Positions 48,398-58,325 of a DNA stretch of 64,000 bases are shown piece by piece. How positions within the stretch are numbered: the first letter of the stretch is position 1; every line of letters begins with the position of its first letter. The notes under the pieces are model-generated. The model was not told where the DNA came from. It did no database searches and worked only from the letters and a program-made list of their open reading frames with translations. The stretch spans positions 1 through 64,000 of the forward strand of contig CAJWUJ010000004.1 in NCBI GenBank assembly GCA_913047625.1, in the 5' to 3' direction. Source of the DNA: an uncultured Dehalococcoidia bacterium. Its GTDB lineage: Bacteria > Chloroflexota > Dehalococcoidia > Lucifugimonadales > CAJWUJ01. A program made the translations under genes and the position numbers.

Positions 48398-50893
48398 ATG
48401 AATAATTCAGATGATACATCCATCCTAGATACGATGATGAGAGAGGAAAACTCATCTACTGCTATAGAACCCGCAAAGAACAAACCAGGAAAGCAATCCA
48501 AAGGTGCCAAGAAACACTTGGTTATAGTAGAGTCACCCGCTAAAGCGCGAACTATCAGCCAGTTCTTAGGGCCGAGATATAAAGTCACTGCATCTATGGG
48601 TCACGTGCGGGACTTACCAGAATACAAGCTGGGTGTCGATATCGACAACAACTTTGAACCGCAATATGTCATTTCAAAGAAGAAAGAATCCTTTATAAAA
48701 CAGTTGGTATCGGACTGCAAAAGTGCAGAGAATATCTACTTCGCAACAGACCCTGACCGAGAGGGTGAATCCATCTCATGGCACCTAGCACAGACAGCAA
48801 AGCTCAACAAAAAACCAATAAACAGGATCGTATTCCACGAAATTACAAGGGATGCGATCGAGGAAGCGATCAAAAACCCTAAAGACATTGACATGGACAT
48901 GGTTAACGCACAGCAAGCTCGCAGAGTCTTAGATCGCCTTGTCGGATATAAGTTGAGTCCCCTATTGTGGAAGAAAATCCAAAAGGGTTTATCTGCCGGC
49001 CGAGTTCAATCAGTTGCCTTAAAAATGGTAGTGGATCGCACAAGAGAAGTAACAGCCTTTGTGCCAAGAGAGTATTGGCTCATTGAAGCATTCTTTGTGA
49101 CAGAATCAGGACAGAGTCTGAAAGCACTGCTTGTTGGTACTTGGGAGAATGACCATCTCCAAAAATTGTCTATGTCGAATGAGACAGAAGCTACGTCCGT
49201 TGCCTCACAATTCATTTCTAGCCAGTTCAATGTTCAAGATATTCAGGTCAAACCAGTTAAATACAAACCTGGAGCTCCGTTCACAACGAGTACACTTCAA
49301 CAAGAAGCATATCGGAAATTGAGGTACTCAGCTAAGAAAACAATGGCTTTAGCCCAACAGTTATATGAGGGAGTTGATGTCCAGAATAGCAACACTGGGG
49401 GCTTAATCACTTACATGAGAACGGATTCGACTACGATATCTACTACCGCCCTCAACGATATCAGGAATGAAATAGAAAAGAGATTTGGTTCGGAATTTTT
49501 ACATAAGACAGTAAGGACTTTCAAGACAAAAACAAAAGGAGCCCAAGAAGCTCATGAGGCCATAAGGCCAACTTCCATAGAGAGGTCTCCGGAATCATTA
49601 CGAATCTCCCTTTCTAAGGATGCAATACGTCTTTACGATCTCATATGGAAGAGGACGATTGCCAGCCAGATGTCTGATGCTGTCCACAGACAAACTGTAG
49701 CCCTGATTCGAAACGGTAATGGCACTGGTAAAACTTATATCTTCAGAGCTACAGCCAACGTTCTTCAGTTCAAAGGATTCAAGGCAGCTTATACGCTTGA
49801 AGATGATGATCCTAACGACGATCAAAGTGGTACAAGCCTCAGCACCCTTAAGGAAAATGACATCCTAACCTCGCAGTCTATTACTCCTAACCAACATTTC
49901 ACAGAACCTCCGCCTTTATTCACTGAGGGTACATTGATTAAAGCCCTAGAAGAGAATGGGATCGGCAGGCCTAGCACATACGTACCAACCTTATCAGCCA
50001 TATCCGAGCGTGGATATGTGGAAAAATCAAAGGGACGTTTTTCCTCATTAGAGTTGGGCGAAGTTGTAACTGACCAGCTCGTCAGTCATTTTCCGTTACT
50101 CCTAAGTGAACAATTTACTGCTTCTATGGAGGAACAACTTGATGGTGTCGCTAAGGGATCTCAAGACTGGCAATCTGTACTACAAGAATTTTACGCTCCT
50201 TTCAGTCTAGCTCTTGAAACCGCTATAGCCAGTATGCCTAGTTTAAAAACAGAAGAGGCCACGGATGAGGAATGTTCTAAATGCGGTTCTCCCATGGTCA
50301 TCAAGAATGGCAGGAACGGGAAGTTCATGGCCTGTTCAGCTTTCCCTAAATGTAGAAATGCCAAACCAGTAGACGGGGAAGAACCTATACAAGAGGCCAC
50401 GGATGAGGAATGTTCTAAATGCGGTTCTCCTATGGTCATCAAGAATGGAAGGAACGGGAAATTCATAGCCTGTTCAGCTTTCCCTAAATGTAGAAACACC
50501 AAACCACTAGAAGGCGAAGAACCCGTACAAGAGGCCACGGATGAAGAATGTTCTAAATGTGGTTCTCCTATGGTTATCAAGAATGGCAGGAACGGGAAAT
50601 TCATGGCCTGTTCGGCTTTCCCTAAATGCAGAAATGCCAAACCACTCAAGAAGCACATTGGAGTCCCCTGCCCTCAATGCGGAGAGGAACTTAATCAACT
50701 AGAAACCAGGGGTAGAATCTTTTACGGATGCTCAAACTACCCTACGTGTAAATTTACCACTCCGCAAAAACCATTGCCTGAACCCTGCCCAGAATGCAAT
50801 GGATTGCTGACAATGACTGGTGATAAGGGTGCTCAGTGTATTTCATGTGCATTCAAAGAATTAGACTATTCCACAGGGACTGCGGCTAGGTAA
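48398..50893 (+). CDS. topA: DNA topoisomerase I with multiple C-terminal zinc ribbons
   Basis: 'LVIVESPAKARTISQFLG', 'DPDREGESISWHLA', 'GGLITYMRTDST', 'GIGRPSTYVPTLSAI'. Listed start 48143 translates two tRNA genes; ATG 48398 (MNNSDD) is the plausible start. Confidence 0.96.
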   Translation: MNNSDDTSILDTMMREENSSTAIEPAKNKPGKQSKGAKKHLVIVESPAKARTISQFLGPRYKVTASMGHVRDLPEYKLGVDIDNNFEPQYVISKKKESFIKQLVSDCKSAENIYFATDPDREGESISWHLAQTAKLNKKPINRIVFHEITRDAIEEAIKNPKDIDMDMVNAQQARRVLDRLVGYKLSPLLWKKIQKGLSAGRVQSVALKMVVDRTREVTAFVPREYWLIEAFFVTESGQSLKALLVGTWENDHLQKLSMSNETEATSVASQFISSQFNVQDIQVKPVKYKPGAPFTTSTLQQEAYRKLRYSAKKTMALAQQLYEGVDVQNSNTGGLITYMRTDSTTISTTALNDIRNEIEKRFGSEFLHKTVRTFKTKTKGAQEAHEAIRPTSIERSPESLRISLSKDAIRLYDLIWKRTIASQMSDAVHRQTVALIRNGNGTGKTYIFRATANVLQFKGFKAAYTLEDDDPNDDQSGTSLSTLKENDILTSQSITPNQHFTEPPPLFTEGTLIKALEENGIGRPSTYVPTLSAISERGYVEKSKGRFSSLELGEVVTDQLVSHFPLLLSEQFTASMEEQLDGVAKGSQDWQSVLQEFYAPFSLALETAIASMPSLKTEEATDEECSKCGSPMVIKNGRNGKFMACSAFPKCRNAKPVDGEEPIQEATDEECSKCGSPMVIKNGRNGKFIACSAFPKCRNTKPLEGEEPVQEATDEECSKCGSPMVIKNGRNGKFMACSAFPKCRNAKPLKKHIGVPCPQCGEELNQLETRGRIFYGCSNYPTCKFTTPQKPLPEPCPECNGLLTMTGDKGAQCISCAFKELDYSTGTAAR
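50255..50654. repeat. Three tandem near-identical 138-bp units encoding topoisomerase zinc ribbons
   Basis: Units begin at 50255, 50393 and 50531, each EATDEECSKCGSPMVIKNGRNGKF(M/I)ACSAFPKCRN; exact 138-bp period; the third is partial. Confidence 0.95.
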
Positions 50894-50902
50894 TCATTTG
50901 CT

Positions 50903-51955
50903 ATGGCAAACTCATATGAAAAGTTAATTGAGGGATACGAAAGGTACTTGGCCTTAGAACAAGGAATTTCACGACAAACAGTTCACAACTACGTGAATGG
51001 AATCCTCCCTTTTTTTAAGTATATTGCCAGCATAACTCGTACCACTTCGCCCCCATCTAATTTGGATGTAACACTTAAATCCCTAGTTCAGCTTGGTACT
51101 AGCACAACTCCACAAAACCAGTACAGAACGTTGGTACGGGACTACATAGCATGGCTATCGACAAAGAAAGAAGTTGTTAGCGGCAAGAATAAAGGGCATC
51201 TAGGATATACAAACAACACAACAACTACCTTGATACAGTACCTTCGCTATTTCATGCTGTATGCCATCAAGATGGATTTCGCACCAGATGCTCCGATATG
51301 GCAGAAAGGATCGACAACTTTCCAGAAACTCCTTCCTAAATCCCCGAAGCCCTTACCTGAGATCCTTTCTAGGGAACAGGCAGTAGCCCTAATAACCTTC
51401 CCCTTATCAAGTTCAGTGAGTAATCTCAAGAGCAATATTAGCCATAAACTCCGGATCCGAGATCAGTCTATACTTCAAACACTATATAGTTGTGGCTTAC
51501 GGATTAGTGAAATATGCTCTTTGGATCAGTCAGACATTGACATGAATTCCAGAGAAGTACTAGTGACCGGAAAAGGTAATAAGCAAAGGATTGTTTTTCT
51601 GAACCAACAATCTCTGGACACTTTGAAATTCTACCTGAAAGAAAGTCGTCCCCACCTTGGATTGAATTCGAGAAAGGCACTATATCTTAATAGTCGGGGG
51701 GAACGTCTTGGACATCGTACAGTACAACTTCTAGTTAAGAAATATGCTAAGATGCTCGGGTTAACGCAAAAAATCCATACACATACCCTAAGGCATTCAT
51801 TCGCAACTCATCTTTTAAACGGAGGAGCTAACTTGAGAGTGGTTCAGGAGTTACTAGGACATGCTAGTCCTGTTACTACCCAGATATACACCCATGTAAG
51901 CAATGAAGTTCTTCGTAAGGAATACTTAGCCTACCATCCCAGAGCAAAGGTATAA
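50903..51955 (+). CDS. Tyrosine recombinase, XerC/XerD-like
   Basis: Catalytic set present: 'SCGLRISE' (R), 'GKGNKQR' (K), 'HTLRHSFATHLL' (HxxR), 'LGHASPVTTQIYTH' (H, Y). Confidence 0.94.
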   Translation: MANSYEKLIEGYERYLALEQGISRQTVHNYVNGILPFFKYIASITRTTSPPSNLDVTLKSLVQLGTSTTPQNQYRTLVRDYIAWLSTKKEVVSGKNKGHLGYTNNTTTTLIQYLRYFMLYAIKMDFAPDAPIWQKGSTTFQKLLPKSPKPLPEILSREQAVALITFPLSSSVSNLKSNISHKLRIRDQSILQTLYSCGLRISEICSLDQSDIDMNSREVLVTGKGNKQRIVFLNQQSLDTLKFYLKESRPHLGLNSRKALYLNSRGERLGHRTVQLLVKKYAKMLGLTQKIHTHTLRHSFATHLLNGGANLRVVQELLGHASPVTTQIYTHVSNEVLRKEYLAYHPRAKV

Positions 51956-51960
51956 GCTTT

Positions 51961-52401
51961 ATGCAAACAATTCTACTTATTAATGGACCCAACCTAAACA
52001 AACTAGGCACTCGAAACCAAGGGATTTATGGAACCAAAACCCTTCTGGAAATCGAAGAGGACTTGAGTAAAGAAGCTGTGAGCCAAGGTTTTGCGATTAA
52101 ACCTTTTCAATCCAATCATGAAGGACAGTTGATTGACTTCATCCAATCTGAATCAAGCAATGCTTCTGGCATTATTATTAATCCCGGAGGACTAGCTCAC
52201 ACAAGCATAGTGTTAAGAGACGCACTGGTGGACTCAAACCTTCCAACCGTAGAAGTACACATTTCTAATATCTATGAACGAGAAGAGTTCAGGCATAAAT
52301 CAGTGACGGAATTTAGTGATATTAAAAGCGTTGTAGGTGAAGGATGGCAAGGATACTTCTCAGCCCTATCACAACTTATTAAGAAGGTGCGGATTGGATA
52401 A
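51961..52401 (+). CDS. aroQ: 3-dehydroquinate dehydratase, type II
   Basis: 'ILLINGPNLNKLGTRNQGIYG', 'QSNHEGQLIDFIQ', 'INPGGLAHTSIVLRDAL', 'EVHISNIYEREEFRHKS'. Confidence 0.97.
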   Translation: MQTILLINGPNLNKLGTRNQGIYGTKTLLEIEEDLSKEAVSQGFAIKPFQSNHEGQLIDFIQSESSNASGIIINPGGLAHTSIVLRDALVDSNLPTVEVHISNIYEREEFRHKSVTEFSDIKSVVGEGWQGYFSALSQLIKKVRIG

Positions 52402-53482
52402 TACTTTTCATGTACACCTTACCCAGGTACAAAGCCGATTAGCCCAAGAGGAATTAACCGCTGTTCTTGTTTCAAGTAGTGAAAACCGAAGGTATCTTTC
52501 AGGCTTTACTGGTTCAGCAGGATTCTTGTTCATAACAGCTGATCTTGCCATCCTATTCACCGATTCACGATATACTCAACAAGCAACAAATGAAGCACCG
52601 TTATTTGAAATCCGACAGATCGAAAAAACCGGATGGTTTCGATCACTTCTGGAAGAGCTTCCAGCAAACAGTCGTATTGGCTATGAAAATCGATCGATGA
52701 CTGTAGCCTTATTTGATCAACTCAACACCTCTGTAATAAATGTCAGTAATTTAAATAAAACAAAGTTATCCCTAACCGGCTTAGATGGCTTCTTAGATAA
52801 ATTTCGTTCAGTAAAGACTGCTGAGGAAATCGCATTAATAGGACAAGCAGCTCAGATTGCGGACAAGAGCTTCGCAGAGGCAACATCTGACTTCAAAGGT
52901 GGGATTTCGGAAAAAGAACTAGCATGGCGAATTGAAATGGCAATACACTATTACGGAGGAGAGGGTCCTTCCTTCCCTACCATAGTAGCCTCTGGAGCAA
53001 ACGCAGCTTTACCACATCATCAGCCGTCTGATAAGTTAATCGAACACAACGAACCCATTGTTATCGACATGGGAGTTCGGTTTCAAGGCTACTGCAGTGA
53101 TATGACAAGGACGCTATATATTGGATCTCAAGATATACAGTTCCGTACTATTTACGATACTGTTTTGGCTGCCCAACAAACAGCTATTGCCACTGTATCT
53201 CAAGGAATGACGGGTTCACAGGCGGATACTCTTGCGAGGAGCGTGATCGACAAGGCATCTTATGGCGATTACTTTGGGCACAGCCTAGGGCATGGCATCG
53301 GCATTCTAGTCCATGAATACCCCACGTTAAGTCCTAACTCTGATAACATTTTAGAGGACAACATGATATTTACAATCGAACCAGGTATTTACATCAAAGA
53401 CTGGGGTGGTGTCAGAATTGAGGATATGATCCTTTTAGACCAAGGCACAGTCCAGATCTTGACAAAGTCCAGCAAGATATAA
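52394..53482 (+). CDS. Xaa-Pro aminopeptidase-type M24 peptidase
   Basis: 'VIDMGVRFQGYCSDMTRTLYIG', 'FGHSLGHGIGILVHEYPTLS', 'IFTIEPGIY'. Probable TTG start at 52394 with AAGAAGG upstream, overlapping aroQ by 8 bp. Confidence 0.9.
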   Translation: MDNTFHVHLTQVQSRLAQEELTAVLVSSSENRRYLSGFTGSAGFLFITADLAILFTDSRYTQQATNEAPLFEIRQIEKTGWFRSLLEELPANSRIGYENRSMTVALFDQLNTSVINVSNLNKTKLSLTGLDGFLDKFRSVKTAEEIALIGQAAQIADKSFAEATSDFKGGISEKELAWRIEMAIHYYGGEGPSFPTIVASGANAALPHHQPSDKLIEHNEPIVIDMGVRFQGYCSDMTRTLYIGSQDIQFRTIYDTVLAAQQTAIATVSQGMTGSQADTLARSVIDKASYGDYFGHSLGHGIGILVHEYPTLSPNSDNILEDNMIFTIEPGIYIKDWGGVRIEDMILLDQGTVQILTKSSKI

Positions 53483-53503
53483 CAACTAAGGAGCTTTAAT
53501 TAG

Positions 53504-54067
53504 ATGGTATTAGGATACGGAGATTTAAAACGCGGAGTCACTATAGAGCTTGACGGGGAACCTTTTCAAGTTGAGGAGTACAGCCATTCAAAGATGCAAC
53601 AGCGAGCTCCAGTGATCAAGTTAAAGCTTCGAAATATTCGCACCGGGCAACGAGTAGATAAGTCGTATCAAGGGTACGACGTAAAGTTTAATATGGCAGC
53701 GGTTAAAAGCAGGAAAACCCAATATATCTACCAAGATCAGGACGAATATTGTTTCATGGATTTAGAAACCTTTGAGCAGTACATAATTTCGAAGGAACAG
53801 CTCAAAGATTCTGTAAACTTCCTACGAGAGGAAGCTGAGGTAGAAGTGGTCTTTTATGACGACTCTCCAATTACCATCCAACTTTCAGCTCACGTTAATC
53901 TCCAGGTAACTGAAAGCCCTCCCGGGGTAAAAGGTGACTCAACTTCCGGTGCAACTAAACCTGCTGTACTAGAAACCGGTCTTACAGTACAGGTGCCCTT
54001 GTTTATTAACCCTGGTGAAATGGTGAAAATTGACACACGTTCAGGCGAATATCTAGAACGAGCATAA
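53504..54067 (+). CDS. efp: Translation elongation factor P
   Basis: 'DLKRGVTIELDGEPFQVEEYSHSKMQQRAPVIKLKLRNI...SPPGVKGDSTSGATKPAVLETGLTVQVPLFI'. Confidence 0.98.
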   Translation: MVLGYGDLKRGVTIELDGEPFQVEEYSHSKMQQRAPVIKLKLRNIRTGQRVDKSYQGYDVKFNMAAVKSRKTQYIYQDQDEYCFMDLETFEQYIISKEQLKDSVNFLREEAEVEVVFYDDSPITIQLSAHVNLQVTESPPGVKGDSTSGATKPAVLETGLTVQVPLFINPGEMVKIDTRSGEYLERA

Positions 54068-54127
54068 TCATCAGGCAAGGTATGGAGAGGAACCGAGAAT
54101 GCAACTTCACCACAATAAGGCATCAGG

Positions 54128-54904
54128 ATGACAATAAAAATTGCCTGGTTCTCGACAGGCTCCGGTTTTGGATCAAGAAACCTTCTCGAAGCTACTTATT
54201 CCTCCATCACTCAGGATAACTTATCTCTGGATATCGAATGTGTATTCAGCAATAGAGAAGCAGGAGAGCACAGTGGATCAGACCAGTTTTTCTCGCTAGT
54301 TCATTCCCTTAATATTCCCTTGCTAACCCATTCTTCAAATAGGTTTTATGCATCGAAAGAAAAAAACAAAGAAACCCGAACTCGCTTTGATCAAGGTGTC
54401 ATTAAAAAGCTTTCCGCTTTTTCTCCAGACCTAGTTATATTTGCTGGCTATAAATTAATAGTGAGCAAGGAGCTATGTGATTACTTTACCATTATAAATC
54501 TACATCCTGCCCTACCGTCAGGCCCGACAGGTACATGGCAAGATGTAATATGGCAATTAATACAATCTAAAAGTACGCACACTGGAGCAACCATACATCA
54601 GGTTACTGAATACCTTGATCAAGGTCCACCTATTACCTATTTTAAGATTCCCATACACACGGACAGTTTTGCCCCATTATGGAAAGAAATTGATGGGAAA
54701 ACAATAGAAGACATCCGCTTACATGACGGCGAAGATAATGCTCTATTCAAGGCTATCAGAGAATCAGGGCTCAAACGAGAAGGACACTTAATCGTTGAAT
54801 CTCTCCGCTATATCGCCAAGAACCCTACCATCCTGACAACTTTGGCAAATGGAAATCTTGCAAAGCCGATATCGTTAACTGAAGTCATTGAAAGCATGGT
54901 CTAA
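54128..54904 (+). CDS. PurN-like formyltransferase
   Basis: 'CVFSNREAGEHSGSDQF', 'PDLVIFAGYKLIVSKEL', 'INLHPALPSGPTGTWQDV', 'TGATIHQVTEYLDQGPPI'. Confidence 0.8.
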   Translation: MTIKIAWFSTGSGFGSRNLLEATYSSITQDNLSLDIECVFSNREAGEHSGSDQFFSLVHSLNIPLLTHSSNRFYASKEKNKETRTRFDQGVIKKLSAFSPDLVIFAGYKLIVSKELCDYFTIINLHPALPSGPTGTWQDVIWQLIQSKSTHTGATIHQVTEYLDQGPPITYFKIPIHTDSFAPLWKEIDGKTIEDIRLHDGEDNALFKAIRESGLKREGHLIVESLRYIAKNPTILTTLANGNLAKPISLTEVIESMV

Positions 54905-54908
54905 GTGA

Positions 54909-56204
54909 CTATGCTGACTCTTTGGACGGTAGTTCCGGTTGAACGGCTGTTCCAGCTCCATTAATTAACACAGGCTGTTCGCTTTGCTCAATCACAGAAG
55001 CGTTAATAACGCACTTTTTTATGTCCTTAGTGCTAGGAATCAAATACATGACATCCAATAGGGCACCTTCGATAATAGACCGCAAGCCTCGAGCACCAGT
55101 CTTCCATTCTATTGCTTTATCGACAACTGCCCGCAGAGCATCATCAGTAAATACTAATTCTACTTGGTCCATTCTAAACAATGATTGATACTGCTTGAGC
55201 AAGGCATTTTTTGGCTGGGTAAGAATGGACACAAGGTCATCGGCAGTAAGATCGTCCAGTCCAACGACTATAGGTAATCTTCCAACCAACTCTGGGATAA
55301 AGCCATACTTTATCAAATCCTGAGAATTGACTTCTGACGAAGACTGAGCACCAGGGTAAGATATCGTTTCGGATTTGTAACCAAGCCGAGTTATGCCTTT
55401 GGAAAGACGTTCGTCAGTGATTGTATCAAGCCCTTCAAACGCGCCCCCACAGATAAACAGAATATCATCAGTTGAAACTTGAATATACTCCTGCTGAGGA
55501 TGTTTCCTGCCTCCTTGGGGTGGCACGTTAACAACTGATCCTTCGATAATTTTTAATAAAGCCTGCTGAACTCCTTCTCCAGAAACGTCTCGGGTAATGG
55601 AAGGATTCGGGGATTTTTTGGTAATTTTATCAATCTCATCGATGTAGATAATACCTTTCTCGGCCCGTGAGACGTCATAATCAGCAACTTGCAACAATCG
55701 AAGTAAGATGTTTTCCACATCTTCTCCAACATATCCAGCTTCTGTAAAACAAGTGGCGTCAACTATAGCAAAAGGAACTTGGAGTTCTTTGGCTAATGTT
55801 TGTGCTAAAAGAGTTTTGCCAGTACCCGTGGGACCAATTAATAGAATGTTGCTTTTCTGTATCTCCACATCATCTTCCTCTTTAGAAGAGCACAAACGCT
55901 TATAATGATTGTATACAGCCACAGACAATACCTGCTTAGCCCTCTTCTGTGAAATAACGTAATTATCCAGTGAATGTCTTAAATCTTGTGGAGGGATCAG
56001 GGCAGGAGTTTTAATCGAAGAGCCAGCCTTCTGTTTCCTTGCAATCGTTAAGTCCTCCACCATTTGTTGGCATAGTACAATGCATTCGTCGCAAATAAAG
56101 ACATCCTTAGGACCTGCTATAAGACGGCTCACCTCTGCTTGATCCTTGTCACAGAAAGAACAAATGTATTTCCCGTTAGTAGTAGAATTATTTTTGTCAG
56201 ACAC
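54909..56204 (-). CDS. clpX: ATP-dependent Clp protease ATP-binding subunit ClpX
   Basis: N-terminal Zn domain 'CSFCDKDQ...CDECI', '[15 protein letters not shown]', 'IYIDEIDKI'. Confidence 0.98.
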   Translation of the reverse strand: MSDKNNSTTNGKYICSFCDKDQAEVSRLIAGPKDVFICDECIVLCQQMVEDLTIARKQKAGSSIKTPALIPPQDLRHSLDNYVISQKRAKQVLSVAVYNHYKRLCSSKEEDDVEIQKSNILLIGPTGTGKTLLAQTLAKELQVPFAIVDATCFTEAGYVGEDVENILLRLLQVADYDVSRAEKGIIYIDEIDKITKKSPNPSITRDVSGEGVQQALLKIIEGSVVNVPPQGGRKHPQQEYIQVSTDDILFICGGAFEGLDTITDERLSKGITRLGYKSETISYPGAQSSSEVNSQDLIKYGFIPELVGRLPIVVGLDDLTADDLVSILTQPKNALLKQYQSLFRMDQVELVFTDDALRAVVDKAIEWKTGARGLRSIIEGALLDVMYLIPSTKDIKKCVINASVIEQSEQPVLINGAGTAVQPELPSKESA

Positions 56205-56216
56205 CTGAATATCCTT

Positions 56217-56861
56217 CTATTTACGAGAAGTCTTCTTAGCTGGTTTCTTATCACCTTGATCATCTGATGATCCTGGTTTCAGTACCTCATCAACCAAACC
56301 ATACTCTTGTGCCTGTTCTGCACTTAAATAATAGTCCCTATCACTATCTCTGGTAATCTTGTCATAAGGCTGACCAGTCTGTTTAGACAGAATATTCCTG
56401 ATTATATCCTGCATTCTTAAAATCTCTCTGGCGGCTATTTCTATATCAGCAGCCTGACCCTGAGCTCCGCCCATAGCCTGATGCATATGGATAGTAGAAT
56501 TGGGCAACGCATAGCGCTTTCCTTTAGCCCCAGACGTAAGTAATACAGTTGCCATACTCGCTGCAAGACCCACACAGGTAGTTGAAACACTTGGTCGAAT
56601 GATTTGCATTGTGTCATAAATAGCAAGTCCTGCACTAATAACTCCTCCAGGACTATTGATGTACAAGCTTATGTCTTTATCAGGATCCTCCCTTTCAAGA
56701 AACAGCAATTGTGCAACAACCACATTCGCCAGTTGGTCATTAATAGGTGATCCCAAAAAAATGATCCGTTCTTTAAGTAAGAGGGAATATACGTCATAAG
56801 CTCTTTCACCTCGTGCTCCAGACTCAATCACCATCGGTATTATATTTTGCACATTATCCAT
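56217..56861 (-). CDS. clpP: ATP-dependent Clp protease proteolytic subunit
   Basis: '[19 protein letters not shown]', '[11 protein letters not shown]', '[14 protein letters not shown]'. Confidence 0.98.
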   Translation of the reverse strand: MDNVQNIIPMVIESGARGERAYDVYSLLLKERIIFLGSPINDQLANVVVAQLLFLEREDPDKDISLYINSPGGVISAGLAIYDTMQIIRPSVSTTCVGLAASMATVLLTSGAKGKRYALPNSTIHMHQAMGGAQGQAADIEIAAREILRMQDIIRNILSKQTGQPYDKITRDSDRDYYLSAEQAQEYGLVDEVLKPGSSDDQGDKKPAKKTSRK

Positions 56862-56912
56862 TTTATTCTCTCCTATAAATTTATATAAAGTTGATTCGTT
56901 TTAATAGGCTCA

Positions 56913-58247
56913 CTATTCAGGCTTATCATTTGCTGGAGCCTCGGCAGACTCTGGTTGATCCCATCCTTTACCTGACAGGTGCTCTATGGTTTTTTGTTCA
57001 AGTAAAGACTGTCGAAGGTTTTCACGCCCAGAAACAGACGAGAAGTATTTCTTCATAGTCTTCCTTTCAGTATTAGACCTATTCCTACTCGTAATCATTT
57101 CAATTTCTGTATTCAATTCTTTATCTTCTACTTCTAATTGTTCTTGTATGGCAAGTTCCTGAAGTACGAGTGAACGCTTTATTTTATAGTCTGAATCCTC
57201 TCGTATCCGCTGACTAAATTGCTTCTCACTCATACCTATATTCTTAAGGTAATCCTCCATTGAAATTTTTTGGTCTTTCACAAATTGAGCCTGCTGGTAA
57301 AGAGTGCGATTGACTTCTTGGTCAATTAAAAGAGGCGACATCTCATATGAAGCTGTACTTATTAAATGGTCAACTAGTTTCTGTTGATGAGATTGCTTTG
57401 ACTGCCTCATTTTTTCTTCCAACATGTTGTTTTTAATTTCGTCCTGCAAAGCAGCAAAACTCTCATACCCATTGCCTACGCCTTTAGCAAACTCGTCATT
57501 TAGCTCTGCTAATTTCTTAGCCTTGACTGAATTAATTGTTACTTCAAATACTGGGGCATTCCCTAACAAAGTTACTCCTTCACAAGCGCTTTTAGATTTC
57601 AATTTAATCTGATCCAGTTTCCCAGAAGGATTTCCTACAAGTGCTTCTGCAAACCCAGGGTAAGGTTCTTCCGCCTTACTTTGGGGAATGTAGTCTACCT
57701 TTGCAGAGTTAATGAGTTCCGTCCCTTCATCATTCCAGGCTTTTACTGTAAGGTTGACCAAATCACCGAATAAAACACCTCGGTCTACCGGTTCCCAAGG
57801 TGCTATCTGATTACGTAAATTCTCTAAAGTTTGTTGAACTTGTTCGTCTGTTACTTCAACGGGATCTGCTTCTATTGAAAAATCTTTATATGCAGCAAGA
57901 GTAACCACTGGTTTCAATGCTATCCTTGCTTTGAACCGAACCGGATCTAAACTAACATCACCTGGGTCAACACTCGGCAAACCATAAGCTTCAATGCTTT
58001 CTTCCTCAATGGCTTTGAGCACTTCTTTATTAACAATTGATTCCAATGCTTCTTCCAACAAATAATTGGATCCAAGCGTTTTTTCTACAATATGTCTAGG
58101 AGCTTTCCCTTTCCGAAATCCATCAATTCTAATTTTAGAAACAATTCTCTTGTAGGAGGCATCCAAGTACGGATCAACATCAGTTTGCTCGAGATCAACT
58201 GTTAGTAGTACTTCTCTTGATTTTTTATTCTCTAGTTTTCGTTTCAC
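56913..58247 (-). CDS. tig: Trigger factor
   Basis: 'DGFRKGKAPRHIVEK' ribosome-binding motif; adjacent to clpP/clpX. Confidence 0.95.
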   Translation of the reverse strand: MKRKLENKKSREVLLTVDLEQTDVDPYLDASYKRIVSKIRIDGFRKGKAPRHIVEKTLGSNYLLEEALESIVNKEVLKAIEEESIEAYGLPSVDPGDVSLDPVRFKARIALKPVVTLAAYKDFSIEADPVEVTDEQVQQTLENLRNQIAPWEPVDRGVLFGDLVNLTVKAWNDEGTELINSAKVDYIPQSKAEEPYPGFAEALVGNPSGKLDQIKLKSKSACEGVTLLGNAPVFEVTINSVKAKKLAELNDEFAKGVGNGYESFAALQDEIKNNMLEEKMRQSKQSHQQKLVDHLISTASYEMSPLLIDQEVNRTLYQQAQFVKDQKISMEDYLKNIGMSEKQFSQRIREDSDYKIKRSLVLQELAIQEQLEVEDKELNTEIEMITSRNRSNTERKTMKKYFSSVSGRENLRQSLLEQKTIEHLSGKGWDQPESAEAPANDKPE

Positions 58248-58325
58248 AAGTATGTCCTTAATGTTTAAAAATGCACAGAGGATTATAGCACGTAAAGTGC
58301 AGAAGGCATTTCTTTTGATCTCTTT

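Noticed and set aside
50191-50658. 155-aa minus-strand ORF with threefold internal repeats
   Set aside because: Antisense shadow of the 138-bp (multiple of 3) topA zinc-ribbon repeats; no independent coding evidence.
50903-51955. Tyrosine recombinase as sign of an integrated mobile element
   Set aside because: Located within the topA-aroQ-pepP-efp housekeeping block with no attachment repeats or cargo seen; more consistent with a chromosomal Xer-type protein.
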